A DNA stretch of 64,000 nucleotides from Massospora cicadina (lineage: Eukaryota; Entomophthoromycota; Entomophthoromycetes; Entomophthorales; Entomophthoraceae), in the NCBI GenBank assembly GCA_022478985.1, contig JAKSZP010007904.1:62001-126000 (forward strand), written 5' to 3'. Positions 54,060-64,000 of the stretch are shown piece by piece; the first letter of the stretch is position 1; every line of letters begins with the position of its first letter. The notes below the pieces were generated by a model that was not told the DNA's origin, made no database searches, and worked only from the letters and a program-made list of their open reading frames with translations. The translations under genes and the position numbers were made by a program.

Positions 54060-55180
54060 CGCCGCAGGAAAACCCCATATACCTTAAGGGATGGGACAAT
54101 CTGGTCCCATGGTCAGGTTTGGGTTCCCCTTCCTTATGCTGCCGGGTCATTGAGGAGCATCATGTCCCCCAGACCATTGGTCACCCCGTCATCAAAAAGT
54201 GTTCCAACTTCATAAAGAGAACCTATAATTGGCCTGGGTCCTCAAAGGATAATCCCGATTGGATCTCTTGTTGTGTCACCTGCGCCCAGGCAAAATCTTT
54301 TCATTATGGAATTAGGGATTGTTGACCCCTTGCAGAAGGCTGAGGGACCATGGACCTCAGTCTCTGTGGATTTCATCATGGAGCTCCCACCCTCCTGTGG
54401 TTCTGATGCCATAATGGTAGTTGTGGATTGGTTTACCAAGATGGCACTCTACATCACCTGCCTCTCTTCTGTCACTGGTGTGGAGACTGCGAATTTATTT
54501 GTCAATCATGTCTTTGCCATTTTTGGTCTCCCCCAGGAGATAGTAAGTGACAGGGGACCCCAGTTCATGGCCCAGTTCTGGGAAGAGCTGTTGACTCTCC
54601 TTCACATCAAGCCCTGTCGATCCACTGCCTACCACCCCCAGTCCAATGGGCAGACTGAGCGGGTGAACCAAGTACTGGAGCAATACTTGCATTGCTTTGC
54701 GACAGCTGCACAAGACACCTGGGCTAAGGATCTACCTCTAGCACAGTTCGCGTACAACAACTACCTCCACTCCACCACAAACTTTTCTCCCTTTGAGGCC
54801 ACCTTGGGGTTTAACCCCTCGTTCCAGATTTGTCCCTGACTCTCCACAGCAGTTCCAGCTGCTAAGGACCACGTGAGCTCTCTCCACAAGATGCATAACC
54901 TGGTCCGCAAACACTTAGCAAAGTCCATTGAGGACTATAAGAAGTTTGCTGATCAGAAGCGCCTTCCAGGACATGAGATCATGGTTGGTTCCCTTGTCAT
55001 GTTAGATACCCACAACCTCTCCATGAAGGCCCCTCACCTGCAAGCTCTCAGCTAAGCGCTCAGGACCTTTTGAGGTTGAGAAGGATTTGGGCAATGGAGC
55101 CTACCACCTAAGACTGCCCGCGCACTGTAAGCAGCACAATGTCTTTCACACCTCCCTTCTGACCCCTTTAAGGGGGATAG
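54060..55180 (+). pseudogene. Integrase of E
   Basis: Zinc region H-H-V-P-Q-T-I-G-H-P and C-C-V-T-C-A-Q (54155-54295, across a shift). ORF 54273-54839 (188 codons) holds an intact catalytic core: S-V-D-F-I-M, S-D-R-G-P-Q-F-M and Y-H-P-Q-S-N-G-Q-T-E-R-V-N. All three acidic residues are present, the only gypsy integrase here for which I can see this. The C-terminal part (54873-55180) is in other frames. Confidence 0.9.
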
Positions 55181-55184
55181 GCCA

Positions 55185-55439
55185 ATGTCCCCCGAGCCAA
55201 TTGTCGTCGTGGAATCCCAGGAATCGGAGGTGGAGGCCATCATAGCTTCCTGCAGGTCCTGCCGGACCATCCAGTATTTGGTCACCTGGAAAGGTTACCC
55301 CTCATATGAGAACAGCTGGTTGAACGCGTGCAATTTTATGAACTGCAAAGACCTGATCAAGGAATTCCACGCCTCCCACCTGGCTGCATTCTGCCCTTCC
55401 CAGAAGATCGCGGCCATCCTGGCCATAAAGTTACCATAG
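55185..55439 (+). pseudogene. Chromodomain of E
   Basis: ORF with E-S-E-V-E-A-I-I, Q-Y-L-V-T-W-K-G-Y-P, N-S-W and a C-terminal D-L-I-K-E-F-H helix, a well-preserved chromodomain expected to bind methylated histone H3 and guide integration. Confidence 0.88.
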
Positions 55440-55493
55440 CGCCACAAGAACTACACCTTGGTCTATGCCTCCAGGGGTGGAATCCTTCCTGTC

Positions 55494-55510
55494 AAAAAAG
55501 GGAAGGGTAG
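55494..55510 (+). promoter_or_regulatory. Polypurine tract of E
   Basis: aaaaaagggaagggtag directly before the 3' LTR start, typical in place and composition. Confidence 0.7.
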
Positions 55511-57151
55511 TATAAGTCTTGGGGACCAGCCCTTTAAGCTGGATAGGGTTCAGCACCTTTTCCGGATGAAGAGGGGCCCCAAGGTTCCTGTGGACCCTCT
55601 GTCACAGCTAAGTGACCTCGCCCACATGATAGATGAGCGCTCAGTAATGGCTTTCCTCCCCAAAGCCCTCCCACTTTCACCCCTTCCCTCCTCTTCAATC
55701 CTGGTAGGATTAATAGAAGGGGTCTGCAGGGAGGTGGCTCACGTCAGGGGGCTTGGAGAGGGTCCAGAGGCACCCACTCCCCAGGAAAGTCATGGCCAAA
55801 AATTGGGTAAATTGCAATTTCTTGTGTCAGAGCCTGGTCAGTAATTTCTGGACTGGGGGAGCCAGTTTGGTCCAGTTGGGTTCAGAAGCCAGATCAGAAT
55901 ACAGCTTAGATCGAAAACCCAGGTTCAAATGGTTCAGATCATTGGGTCTGACATTCTAAGGCAGATCCAGGAATCTGGATCATATGAGCTGCCCAATCGT
56001 GGGATTGGACTGAATTGCAACAGACCCAATCCATGGACCCCTGCCTTCTGATATGAATCTGGAATGCCCCAGCCATGCAAATTGGCTAATTTGAGTCATT
56101 GGGACCTGGATTGGCAGCATCAATCTGGCTTGGTCATAAGGAATTGTGAAAATTTGCAAAAAATTTTAAGCTTCTGCAAATCAGGAGCTGCTTTTCACCC
56201 CCCCTCCAAGCTAGCCAACCAAATCCCCTCCACATTCCCCCAAACAATTAATCCCCCAATACTTCCCCATGCCTATCGAACCATTTAAAAAGCAACTGAA
56301 CCCACCAAGGACAGTTGTTGGTTCATCTCTTTTAGCCTTTGTCAAAATAAAATCTAAGAATCTGCTTAGTTTGCCGTGGACTCCACCCGCTTTCAACACA
56401 AATTTAATCATAATTCCATCATCTGATCTGACAAAGTGCACCATCGCCCAGATCCTTTTCCTGATGTTCGCAGACTGGATTATCTGGTCACTCAATCCTA
56501 CCATGCAGCAGAGGATCGTCAAGGCAGTAATTCAGCCTGCCCCCAAAGATGATCCCACTGTTTTATTAATTTCTTCGCGTCTGTTAAATGGAGCCCCTTT
56601 TGTTTATTCAGATGTTGAATCCCCCGAGTCTGCTCCTCAGTGGGAGCAGTCTCAAGGCGTCCCTGGCCCGCTGTGCATGGGTTCAGCTCTGATATCTGCC
56701 CCTGCCACTGTGGGTTCAGCTCACCAGTGGGACTTAGAGTGTCCCCATCTGGGGAAACTCAGTCCCAGCCCCTCTCATGGGGTTTTCTCCACTTCTACCC
56801 ACATTTACAACAACGTGCGGTCTCTGTGCCGCCTCCTGCTGGTGCAAAAGCCTCCCCTTTGAGTTCTAAAGCCAGCAACTGCGATTCCTGGAGGAGTTGT
56901 CACCCTCCCCGCCTCTCCCACTCTTGGGGGTTGCCCCATAAGACTCGTGGTTGCCCCCATCGCAACCATCTGGTTTGCCTTGGGGGCCTTCAGTAAGTTA
57001 CTGAACGTTTGCTTGCCTCACGTGTCCCATAAATCTCCACTTATCTTAGTCTCACAGACCGCTATGCCTCTGGCATTCTGGGCCCTCCACTGGGTGCTTG
57101 CGCACCCTGACTGGGAGCCCAGTTTAGTTCTTATTAGCTGCATCCGTGACA
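55511..57151 (+). repeat. 3' LTR of E
   Basis: 1641 bp. An ORF (55458-55844) enters from upstream of the polypurine tract and runs about 110 codons into the LTR. A second ORF of 197 codons (56269-56862) lies in the U5 half. In the 5' LTR the same frame is broken. Confidence 0.92.
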
Positions 57152-57156
57152 GAAAG

Positions 57157-57670
57157 GTCATAAAGGGAAATTCAAGGACAAGGCGAAGATGTCCTTAGAT
57201 AAGCTGAAAGGCCATGTTTGATCCTGGCGAAAGAGATGCTGAACCTCACGCTGGACCACTTTTGATGGAGGGTAATCTTACAGGTGGTGAACCAAAGTTT
57301 TGCATATTTTTCACACATGACAAAAGATGAGTGCAAAGCATTAGAGCTCTCAGCAGTATGGTATACCCATTTTAAGAAGTGCCACACATGGGAACAAATA
57401 TGTGGCTGCAAAAAAGGGTGGTGGGCGTACTTCCAAATGGCTTTCTGGGTATCAAGGGAGTAGTGGATGTACAACATGTCCAGGTAATCCATCCTGGCCA
57501 TAACAGGGGACCTCATGGGTATCACATTGTTCAGAATGGCTTGGCCTTGTACTTCCTGGGTGAACCGGGGATTAGGTCGACCCCTCTGGGCGGTGTGCCC
57601 ACTGATGCAAATCCTCCACTCAGCACTCCGCATGGAGAGGAGAATTCTTTTGAAGTGGAGCGGCATCCCA
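57157..57670 (-). pseudogene. C-terminal part of LINE F ORF2
   Basis: A 164-codon ORF (57172-57666): L-L-S-M-R-S-A-E-W-R-I, R-G-R-P-N-P-R-F, M-D-Y-L-D-M-L, H-V-W-H-F-L-K-W. Same domain as 47207-47680 of LINE D; the Cys/His positions are partly changed. Ends at the element E insertion. Confidence 0.8.
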
Positions 57671-57689
57671 TGCAGGCCCGCAGCAGAAG

Positions 57690-59341
57690 AGTGTGAGGTA
57701 AGATACTTTAACAGGGAATGGGATGGGTAGGATTGCTGAGGCCCAGGGTGTGGGAGAAGTTGGAGCGGGCCACACGTGACCAGTGATGGGCTGAAATCGT
57801 TGGGTTGGTGACTGCAGCAACCCAGGTGCCAAGTACTTTGGTGGCGTTGGCATCAAAGTTGAGCAGTCCCATACCACAACTATGGAAAAGGCCAAACATA
57901 ACATCTAGGCGCTATGGTGGTGGGCAGCCTAACCAAAGCCACTGTTTGGGGCGTATAATGATGTTAAGAAATATGGGGAAAAGGCAATAGCATGTTCCCT
58001 AAACCAAACTTTAGAAAGGAGCATAGAGTTGGATAGCCTTACTTTGCCTGTAAGGGAGATTTTGCGGGCTCTGAGGGAAGCTATGCGTTTTGTAACATTG
58101 TACAGGATATGGTGCACCATCACCGTTAGGGCGTACCCTCCCGCCTCCAACCACACCCTCAAATGGCGGAACAGACCAGCGGTGGGTCTTGGCACAAAGG
58201 GGAGCACTAGCGGGGCAGTTTGAGGTGGATGGTGCAGGTGAACCCGTGAGCTAACTGCTGAAGCAGGGAGGAAAAGGGTGCTGGTGACCAGCGGTCTTGG
58301 AAACGCCCAAGGAGAATGATTTCGGTTTTGGAGGCGTTAAGTGCAGCGTTATTTACCCTGGAGTAAACCTTTATAGTATTTACAAGTGTGCGTGCATCAT
58401 GACTTGTTAGACACCCCAACCACACAATCATCAGCAAACGCTAAAATCTTGACTGGTGCTTGGCCTTGCAAATGGACACCAGTAAGGCGGGCATTCACAT
58501 TGCGCAAAAGTGTCAAGGCTGAAGTTATATAAGAGTGGTCTCAAGGGGTCCCCTTGGCGGAGGCCTCTTTGAGGGAGAACTACATCAGTGTTTAAGCCAG
58601 GGCCACGCACAGCCATTGTGACGGATTCCATAAGTAACATCACCCAATTAATGAACTGATGGGGGAGGTGGAACTTGTGGAGTCAGGTTTTGAGGTAATC
58701 CCAGTTGACTCAATCATAAGCCTTCTGCTGGTCTAAAAAGCAAGTGCTTCAGAAGCCATAAATTGGCAGACGTTGGCTACAGTATGCATGTTGTCCCATA
58801 AAAACTCCTTGGGAATGAAACAATAATTGCTCGGGGGAAATGAGAGCTGAGGCAACTTCCCCTTGGCGGTTAATCATGATTTTAGTAAAAGGTTTAGTGT
58901 CTGTGTTAGTAAGTGAATGGGCGCCAGTTGGCCAGGTCCAGCTTATCCCCTTTCTTATAAAGTGTTATCATGTAGGCCTCTTAACCCCCAGAGAAAAGGC
59001 GCGTTTCATTAAACACTGGTTCATTGAGGCAAGCAGAAAGGAGGAAAATAGTTGCACTATTTCTTATAAAACTCATAATGAATCCCATCTGGACCTGGGC
59101 ATTTCCTGTATGGTGCACCATGAACAATGGACCAGAGTTCATCCCAATTAATTATATTCATCAACTCTGGATAATGGGAAATGGTGCGGATATGTGCACT
59201 TTTGAGAAAGTCATCAACTTCAGCTGGTGTGACTAGATTGGAGCGATACAAGTTAGAGGAATAATTTTGAACTTTGATTGCCACTTTGACTGGGGTTTCT
59301 GTGACGGAGTGGTCTAGCCGCTTCACCTGTGTGCAGGCCAA
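57690..59341 (-). pseudogene. Reverse transcriptase of LINE F ORF2
   Basis: From 59341 down: C-P-G-P-D-G-I-H-Y-E-F-Y-K-K (about 59060-59100), D-Q-Q-K-A-Y-D region (about 58720), L-R-Q-G-D-P-L-R-P-L-L-Y-N-F-S-L-D (58510-58560), intact catalytic F-A-D-D (58427-58438), L-N-A-S-K-T-E-I-I-L-L-G (58300-58345), thumb 57929-58207 and V-L-G-T-W-V-A-A-V-T-N-P (about 57790-57840). Several shifts. RT catalytic residues are preserved here but not in LINE D. Confidence 0.9.
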
Positions 59342-59619
59342 GCTCTGTCACGATGTGAAGAATTTTTAGAAAAAGTAAGCGGAGCACATGTTGCCTGCCA
59401 TTATATTCTTTGTTTATACTACACACAAACTTTTAGTTTGTGTTGCCTTACCAATGCGTTGAGGTGAGCAAATACTTATGACCACTTGTGACCCCAAGTC
59501 GGGCTGTATCCTGCAGCAGGAACATTAGATTCCAGGTGGTCCACTTCTGCAAGTGTGTGCAAATGACTGCTGATTAATCCTGAGAGCTACGTGATGAGAT
59601 GTGGCAAGCCTGTCAGATG

Positions 59620-60490
59620 TTGTTCACTTTGAATTCAGACCAGGTAGAAAATAGGTCTGCACATAATGGTGTGGTAACCTCTGGAGCTGAAATTTTGGTG
59701 CCCACCCATGAGAAAAACTGGATGCTGTGATCTTGGCTGGACAGAGTTTACACCACTTTGGCGCCTGTGCCACTGGCCATGACAACAAGAAGTAATTTGA
59801 TACCATCCTGTGGATGGATAAATTGAGTTTCGTCATCATAAAGTATGCAAACTGAGACTAAAATTTCAACAGCGCAAGAATAAGGTCAAAGCTGAACATT
59901 GAATTCAGCTGACCGTTGTGCACATGGGGACAAGACATGTTTGTGAGCAGCGGCATTATGAGGCAGATACAAAATAACCCCAAAGTGGTCTTTAGAACGC
60001 AAAGTCTTACATGCCCTTGTAGGGGTGTAGGCGACGAGGGCCAGCAGTCAGTAGCTTTGTTGGTCCAGTAGTTCATATTGCCCACCACAAATGGGTCAGG
60101 GGGAAGCGGTATGGAATTAATAGCCAAGAAGAATTCTCAATGAGCTCCTGCACAGATCAGGGCATATATGTTAACAACAGTGTGCATTTCATCATCCCAT
60201 GAAAAGGATACAACAAGGACATGGCCGTTGAGGTATGAAGATGACAAATAAATTTGAAACTATGGGTCACTTTTATAAGTACCCCAAAGTGAGTCAACCA
60301 AAATGAAAGGGAAGGGAGGAGCAGGGTTGCCCATGTGTCCTCAGCTCCATATGGACAGTGGGTTTCCTGAATGGCCAGGATGTCCACAGGTTAATTATTT
60401 TTAAAAAAAAACTCAGTTTCTTAGCCTGGGATGGCGAGTCCTTGATTCCAGCGATGTTCAACGTTACTATAGTACAGGCTCCCCCCATCT
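59620..60490 (-). pseudogene. Endonuclease of LINE F ORF2
   Basis: L-N-I-A-G-I-K-D-S-P-S-Q-A-K-K (about 60415-60460), D-I-L-A-I-Q-E-T-H-C (60350-60387), V-V-G-N-M-N-Y-W (60065-60090), where the catalytic Asp of G-D-x-N is Asn, and N-L-S-I-H-R-M-V (about 59800-59825), where S-D-H has become S-I-H. Nicking activity should be lost. 59342-59620 is a broken linker. Confidence 0.88.
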
Positions 60491-60576
60491 CACCTTAGGT
60501 GTGAGGGAAGGGTTCCTGTGCCCTTAAGCCTTCTATTTTTCAGCACATCGCTGTATAGCATCGTGGGTATCCTGTG

Positions 60577-61895
60577 CTATGGAGTAAGCGTCATTATGGG
60601 TTGCTTTTGTGGTGGGATTGTCATTGGCTTTTGTCTTAAGCTTATTTCCTCCCTTAATATGAATTTTAAGCTTATGTGTACCTGTGGTGCACTATCACAT
60701 GTTGGTGAAAATTCTGTAGGCAGATTGGTTGGTGATTTGGTTTCACTCAAGGCTTGGTAACATTGGATGGGTGAATTCAACTCGCCAATCAGATCCTTAG
60801 GTTGGGTGGCCCAATCTGACCGGTGGATGGATTTGAGAGCCACTTTCACAGCAAATGACTCGATGTCCTCCTGGAGCTGGGTGGGCGGAATCATGGACGT
60901 GGCCATGGCTGACGCCTTGGCCATAACTCTGTAGGACTTCTTGGCCTTCTTACGCTCTTGCGGGGACACAGGCTTGACTATAATGTAGCACCCTGGAGCA
61001 ACCCATGGGAAGGTGGCGTTAGTGTTTATAGCCAATTCATAATGGACGTCTGCACCGCTCATTACATCTGGGATTATTTCGTTTTGAGTAATGCCCTCCT
61101 TGGTGGGGCAGGTATGAACCTTGTGGCCAAAAGCACAACAGAAGGTGCAGATAGGAGGTACGCTATCCACGGTGACCCAGAATGGGCAGGATTCTTGCCC
61201 AGCAATTTCCACAAAAGCGGTGTGGTGGATTTGGTTCAAATATTCTGCAACCCCTGCAGATGGGGTGAGTACAGCAATTGCTTTGCTCTGCACAGGTCCA
61301 GCATGAGCGTAAAGTGCTGCTCTTGAAGGATTGGAATTCCTCATATTTGTTGAGCCCAGCCATTAAGGTGGTGCTCCAGCACAGTGCGCTTAATTGTTGT
61401 AGGTAGGAAGTCAACTGTTACAAAAATTTGATTTGATTTAGTCCAACGAGTGCGCTTTGTGTCAACTACCTATTGACTGTCTTGGAGGTCCACCACCACT
61501 CGCACCTTTGCAGCTTTGTCCACCATATTTTTGGTTTTGAACCCAAGATCCAGCCAACCTTGGGGCGTGGAGTGTGGTGTGACATACACTGCATTCAGGA
61601 AATGGGTGTACATCTCCACAAAACTTCTCCCAAAGCGGTGTTTGTTGTATATCCAGGAAAACTCGCACCTGTTCTCAACTGTAAAGAAGGGATGGGAGTG
61701 CGGCGTATTGATGAACTGGTTAAATCTCACTTGCCAGGCCAAAATTTCCAGGGAAATGCTAACCCCTGGTTTTTTACTATTAACTTTATCTAGGCCGCCA
61801 GTGACGCCAAGGCGTTTATAAAGATTGAATGGTGTGGGGCCTGCTCCTGTGCCCTTAACTTTTCTCGCCCAACTGCTACATGACATTGGGTGCAC
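60577..61895 (-). pseudogene. ORF1 of LINE F
   Basis: ORFs 61470-61895 (141 codons) and 60577-61344 (255 codons) with a short gap of shifted frames between (one piece reads V-T-V-D-F-L-P-T-T). A complete zinc knuckle C-T-F-C-x4-H-x4-C is seen near 61100-61150 (P-P-I-C-T-F-C-C-A-F-G-H). The tail is Lys/Ala-rich. RNA-binding role by analogy with other LINE ORF1 proteins. Confidence 0.82.
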
Positions 61896-61900
61896 AATAA

Positions 61901-62050
61901 TCTCCTCAATGAGATTATCAAACTTACCTAGACTTGAATTGAATATGTTGAAAAAGTGTTTTCAACGTGAGAGAAAAATTTCTAATAAATATTATAACTA
62001 AAATAAATATTTAAAATATATTATCACTTTATTAAAACCAGATGAAACTG
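61901..62050. other. AT-rich gap between two head-to-head LINEs
   Basis: The 5' ends of LINE F (minus) and LINE I (plus) face each other here. A stretch near 62000-62040 weakly resembles the A LTR downstream of the point where the copy at 48161-48780 stops. Confidence 0.35.
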
Positions 62051-62111
62051 GAAGACTTTTCTTTCTTGTAACAATCACTTTAGTTACTATGATTTGATTT
62101 GAACAGCAAAT

Positions 62112-63556
62112 TTGGATAATCACACACAGGAAAGATGGGCGACTTTAAATAACAAAAATAATACAACATGGGTGAGCGTCGCAGCAAGTGGTGCGCTTAA
62201 TGGTGCAACTAAGGGCAAGAAACGCCCTGGAGGGGGACCAGGAACTCAAGCCAAAAAAATTGCAAACTCAGACACCATCTGGGTTTATGGTATTTATTGT
62301 AAAGCACATGCAATACATGTACATTCAATTCAACCAACCTTTGTCAAAAGTGGAACATGGGATCAGACTCTTCCTTGGGGATGAGTCACCGACCCTGTGG
62401 GAGAAAACATGTGAGGCACAGCCCTCACTTTTCCCTCACGCGGTGTATGTAGCCACCAACAACATGGGCCACATCTTGATCAATATTGGTTTCGAAACAG
62501 CCGATGAAGCTGATGCCGCAGCAAAAATCTGTGTGGAAATTGCCCTCTCTGAGGGCAAAAATTGTGCGCACCGCATGCATCAGATGGAACAAAGCGAAAA
62601 CTTTGTTCATCTCCTTTGACTCGCTCCCCACCAACCTTCCTTATAAGGTAATTGAGGAGGAGCTCCGCAAAGGTCTTGTAGCCTACGGAGAAATCCAACA
62701 ACTCAAATTACAGTGATTTTGCTTAATGCCTGACCTGTGCATGGGCAAAGCTATCGCTGTAATCAACCCCTTCTCAGAAGTGGAAGAGTATTTATCCAGA
62801 ATTCCCCACACAGCAGAGTTTCACTTTGCAGATGGGGGCCAGTTGGCTGCATTCCAAGTTACACTGGAATGCGCACCACCCATTTGCAACCACTGTGGCT
62901 CACTGGGCCACAAGGAACATGCATGACCTGTAAAAGAGGGCTTAATGGAAAATGATTTTTGTGAAGAAGCTATGGACGAAGATAATGATTACTTCGCCAA
63001 AATGATTGATGGCCACCACCCATTCCGCTGGGGTGAAGATGGACTATACTCCATCGTGGACCCAGTTAAAAGTAAACAGTGTAAATCAGCACAAAAAGCC
63101 TGCAAGAGAGCAGCGGCTGAAGCGGCGGCACATGCGGAATCCACCATTAACCACAGAAAAATTTGGGAGGATATTTTGGGTATTCACCAAACCAACCAAA
63201 CAGAACAATATGCCCAGGTCGAAAAATTTCACAGTAACCAGACTGAGCCACAAAGCGTCATCAGTCATGCACATACTGAGGAACAATGCAACCACAATTT
63301 GGGTGAAAATGCGGTGCACAATGCAACAAAGTTGAACCTCAAAAATATAAAATCCAATCAACAACCCGCATCAAATCAACATGAGACCTGTGCAGGAAAA
63401 GTTGATGCAAATGCAAAAAACCGCAATTCCCTTGAATCATTGGGTCAGATCAAGGGAACCAACAATGGCAGTGAAAGAATTGGAGTACAGACACGGAGCA
63501 TGGCCAAAATGAGCCGTGGTGGGATAGGACCAGAGGGTCCTCCCAACCACTCCTGA
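62112..63556 (+). pseudogene. ORF1 of LINE I
   Basis: Frames 62112-62384, 62188-62619, 62486-62716, 62726-62926 and 62945-63556 in series. An RRM-like segment T-L-F-I-S-F-D-S-L-P-T-N-L-P (about 62600-62640), a knuckle C-N-H-C-x4-H-x4 at about 62887-62925 whose last Cys codon has become a TGA stop, and a long intact Gln/Asn/Lys-rich tail (203 codons) ending at 63556. Least decayed ORF1 in the window, but at least three shifts or stops remain. Confidence 0.85.
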
Positions 63557-63574
63557 AGCGCCACGGGCACCTCA

Positions 63575-64000
63575 GTGTCAATAGGGATGTTAAATATTGC
63601 AGGAGCAAGGGCTCATACGTCCCAAGCCAAAAAGCTGGCATTTCTGCGAAAACCTCTTGTAGACATCTTGGCCATCCAAGAAACCCACTGCCTACAAGGG
63701 GAAGAAGAATCCTGGTCAACCAGGGTCGCACCATCACAATCAGTATGGACGTCTCACTGTGGGGTGATAATCCAAAACAACAAAAAAATTTAAAATTACA
63801 AATTCATCATCACACTTGCACAGTCAAGTCCTGGTAGCAACAATCACATGCCAAGATGAAATAATTTTGTTAGCATGTATCTATGCACCATGCACTGCAA
63901 CTGAGAGAAAAATCTTTTTAAAAAAATTTCTACCCTCACCCTCCCACCAGATATCATCATGTTAGGCGATTTCAACTGCTGGGATAACCCCAATACAGAT
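63575..64000 (+). pseudogene. Endonuclease start of LINE I ORF2
   Basis: Starts 18 bp after the ORF1 stop. L-N-I-A-G-A-R-A-H-T-S-Q-A-K-K, D-I-L-A-I-Q-E-T-H-C (catalytic Glu present), a frame break near 63793, I-Y-A-P-C, and at the very end M-L-G-D-F-N-C-W-D-N with the intact G-D-F-N. All endonuclease signatures seen so far are intact, unlike D and F. The rest lies outside the window. Confidence 0.85.

Larger units (their letters stand above)
49217..57151 (+). mobile_element. Element E: Ty3/gypsy chromovirus in LINE F
   Basis: LTRs 49217-50852 and 55511-57151 (about 1.64 kb each, near-identical), with the perfect 5-bp duplication GAAAG (49212-49216, 57152-57156). Plus-strand order: gag, protease, RT, RNase H, integrase, chromodomain. 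Both flanks are LINE F minus-strand sequence, so E inserted into LINE F. GC-richer than its surroundings, and with longer ORFs than the other elements, it may be the least decayed gypsy copy here. Confidence 0.94.
48800..62000 (-). mobile_element. LINE F, interrupted by element E
   Basis: On the minus strand: ORF1 (61895-60577), endonuclease (60488-59620), RT (59341-57700), C-terminal domain (57666-57160), then after element E the 3' UTR (49211-48830) and an A/T-rich tail. The 3' UTR matches those of LINEs D and G. Possible AT-rich duplication aataaatat(t)ttaaa at 48782 and 62002. ORFs are broken. Confidence 0.85.
62050..64000 (+). mobile_element. LINE I, 5' part (continues beyond the window)
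   Basis: Begins around gaagacttttctttcttgta (62050), similar to the LINE D start at 36872. Contains ORF1 and the first part of ORF2. The window ends within the endonuclease domain, so completeness is unknown. Confidence 0.85.

Overview
This is a gene-poor, repeat-saturated stretch of a large eukaryotic genome. I see no rRNA gene, functional tRNA gene, CRISPR array or intact conserved host gene. Almost everything readable is retrotransposon: Ty3/gypsy LTR elements (at least two with chromodomains), LINEs with a CCHC ORF1 and an apurinic-type endonuclease plus reverse transcriptase, one tRNA-derived SINE and solo LTRs. The chromodomain gypsy elements and the style of the LINE reverse transcriptase (an F-L-D-Q-Q-K-A-Y-D-R-V type motif) suggest a transposon-rich fungus, perhaps early diverging, but the window holds no decisive taxonomic marker.

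The elements are nested and most borders can be read directly. 1-1190: broken gypsy integrase. 1961-5460: 5'-truncated LINE G, split by a 598-bp LTR-like insertion (3423-4020, 5-bp target duplication). 6091-6834: LTR-like repeat H. 6947-8607 plus 22500-22560: unidentified minus-strand CCHC protein X, split by gypsy element A (8613-22494, perfect duplication agcag). A is itself split by element B (9973-17379, minus strand), and one LTR of B carries a SINE (16391-16521). That stack is four levels deep: X, A, B, SINE.

22660-22915 and 33740-34490 each hold a fragment with a hexokinase-type phosphate-binding motif. 23170-30420 is gypsy relic J, split by an unidentified insertion (about 24690-25380) and by K (25547-30216), a gag-protease-only LTR element with no reverse transcriptase or integrase. 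30643-32526 holds minus-strand LINE-like relics (L). 32968-33711 is a second H repeat. 34997-36700 is Y, a plus-strand paralogue of X.

36872-48124 is LINE D, flanked by a 17-bp direct repeat and split by gypsy element C (41252-47201). 48161-48780 is part of an A-family LTR. 48800-62000 is LINE F (minus), split by gypsy element E (49217-57151, perfect duplication gaaag). 62050 to the end is the start of LINE I, with ORF1 and the beginning of the endonuclease.

Nearly every coding region carries stops, frameshifts or lost catalytic residues, so the elements look like a graveyard. The most unusual points are a dUTPase-like domain in B, a long antisense ORF in B, the RT-less element K, coding sequence that runs into the LTRs of A and E, and the unexplained X/Y protein family.
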